From positions 62,001-126,000 of the forward strand of contig NZ_QNUF01000001.1 in the NCBI RefSeq assembly GCF_003385455.1: DNA of 64,000 nucleotides, in the 5' to 3' direction. The DNA is from Chryseobacterium rhizosphaerae. Lineage in GTDB: Bacteria; Bacteroidota; Bacteroidia; Flavobacteriales; Weeksellaceae. Positions 63,958 to 64,000 of the stretch are shown here, piece by piece (within the stretch, counting starts at the first letter, position 1; each line of letters opens with the position of its first letter). The translations under genes were made by a program, and so were the position numbers. Below the pieces are notes generated by a model that saw only the letters and a list, made by a program, of their open reading frames with translations, was not told where the DNA came from and did not search any database.

Positions 63958-64000
63958 CTATTTAGTCTTCTTGAAAAAATCTACTCCGCATTCTAAGAAT
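63958..64000 (-). CDS. 3' end of an unidentified gene (partial at right edge)
   Basis: On the minus strand the last 13 codons read FLECGVDFFKKTK and then TAG (63958-63960). The terminator at 63907-63938 supports a real gene ending here. Too little is present to identify it. Confidence 0.45.
   Translation of the reverse strand, partial: FLECGVDFFKKTK

Overview
The window is chromosomal DNA of a Bacteroidota bacterium of class Flavobacteriia, most likely Chryseobacterium or a close relative. The evidence is low GC, many proteins ending in type IX secretion (T9SS) sorting domains of type A or type B ('gliding motility-associated'), the fused mutase IcmF, DUF6759, DUF3667 and DUF5672 families, and promoters with the Bacteroidota -7 box TAnnTTTG in front of most transcription units. 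I saw no tRNA, rRNA, CRISPR array, intact insertion sequence or prophage.

Layout. 1-3.8 kb is an accessory island: the C-terminal end of an RHS protein with a small immunity candidate, then a second, truncated RHS tip carrying an HEMGH metallopeptidase toxin candidate with a lipoprotein immunity candidate. A 12-codon copy of the 3' end of ruvC lies between the two units, and the intact ruvC follows at 3.9 kb. 4.5-16.8 kb is mixed: a secreted M64 peptidase with a small secreted partner, a 2H phosphoesterase, a serine hydrolase, a PLP decarboxylase, a Dph6-like ATP pyrophosphatase, IcmF and two membrane proteins. 17.1-18.9 kb holds rplM-rpsI-rpsB. 19.3-22.2 kb holds trmB and three DUF6759 genes. 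22.5-36.3 kb is a carboxypeptidase-regulatory-domain protein followed by a 13-kb tandem array of four large secreted IgGFc-binding-type, T9SS type B proteins, each with its own promoter. tsf follows in reverse orientation, away from rpsB, and then a fourth DUF6759 gene.

38.3-56 kb is mainly housekeeping: accA, gltX, accB-accC, DUF177-rpmF, pdxA diverging from ribE, a sensor kinase with a tRNA methyltransferase, ftsE and rpmH (too short for ordinary ORF calling). It is interrupted by a MACPF (perforin-fold) lipoprotein with DUF5648-like C-terminal repeats and by a tightly coupled operon of rocD plus four glycosyltransferase-type genes. 56-64 kb holds a DHH phosphoesterase, two T9SS type A cargo proteins, a possible lipid or ester hydrolase operon (alpha/beta hydrolase, lipoprotein, patatin), an ExbD-type protein, and a gene cut by the right edge.

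Main themes are interbacterial competition (RHS tips, MACPF lipoprotein), T9SS-exported surface proteins, and fatty-acid initiation and translation genes. The most unusual signals are the ruvC scar between two RHS tips, the four-gene IgGFc/T9SS-B array, the MACPF-DUF5648 protein, and rocD at the head of a surface-glycan operon. All family assignments are from motif recognition by eye; no database search was run.
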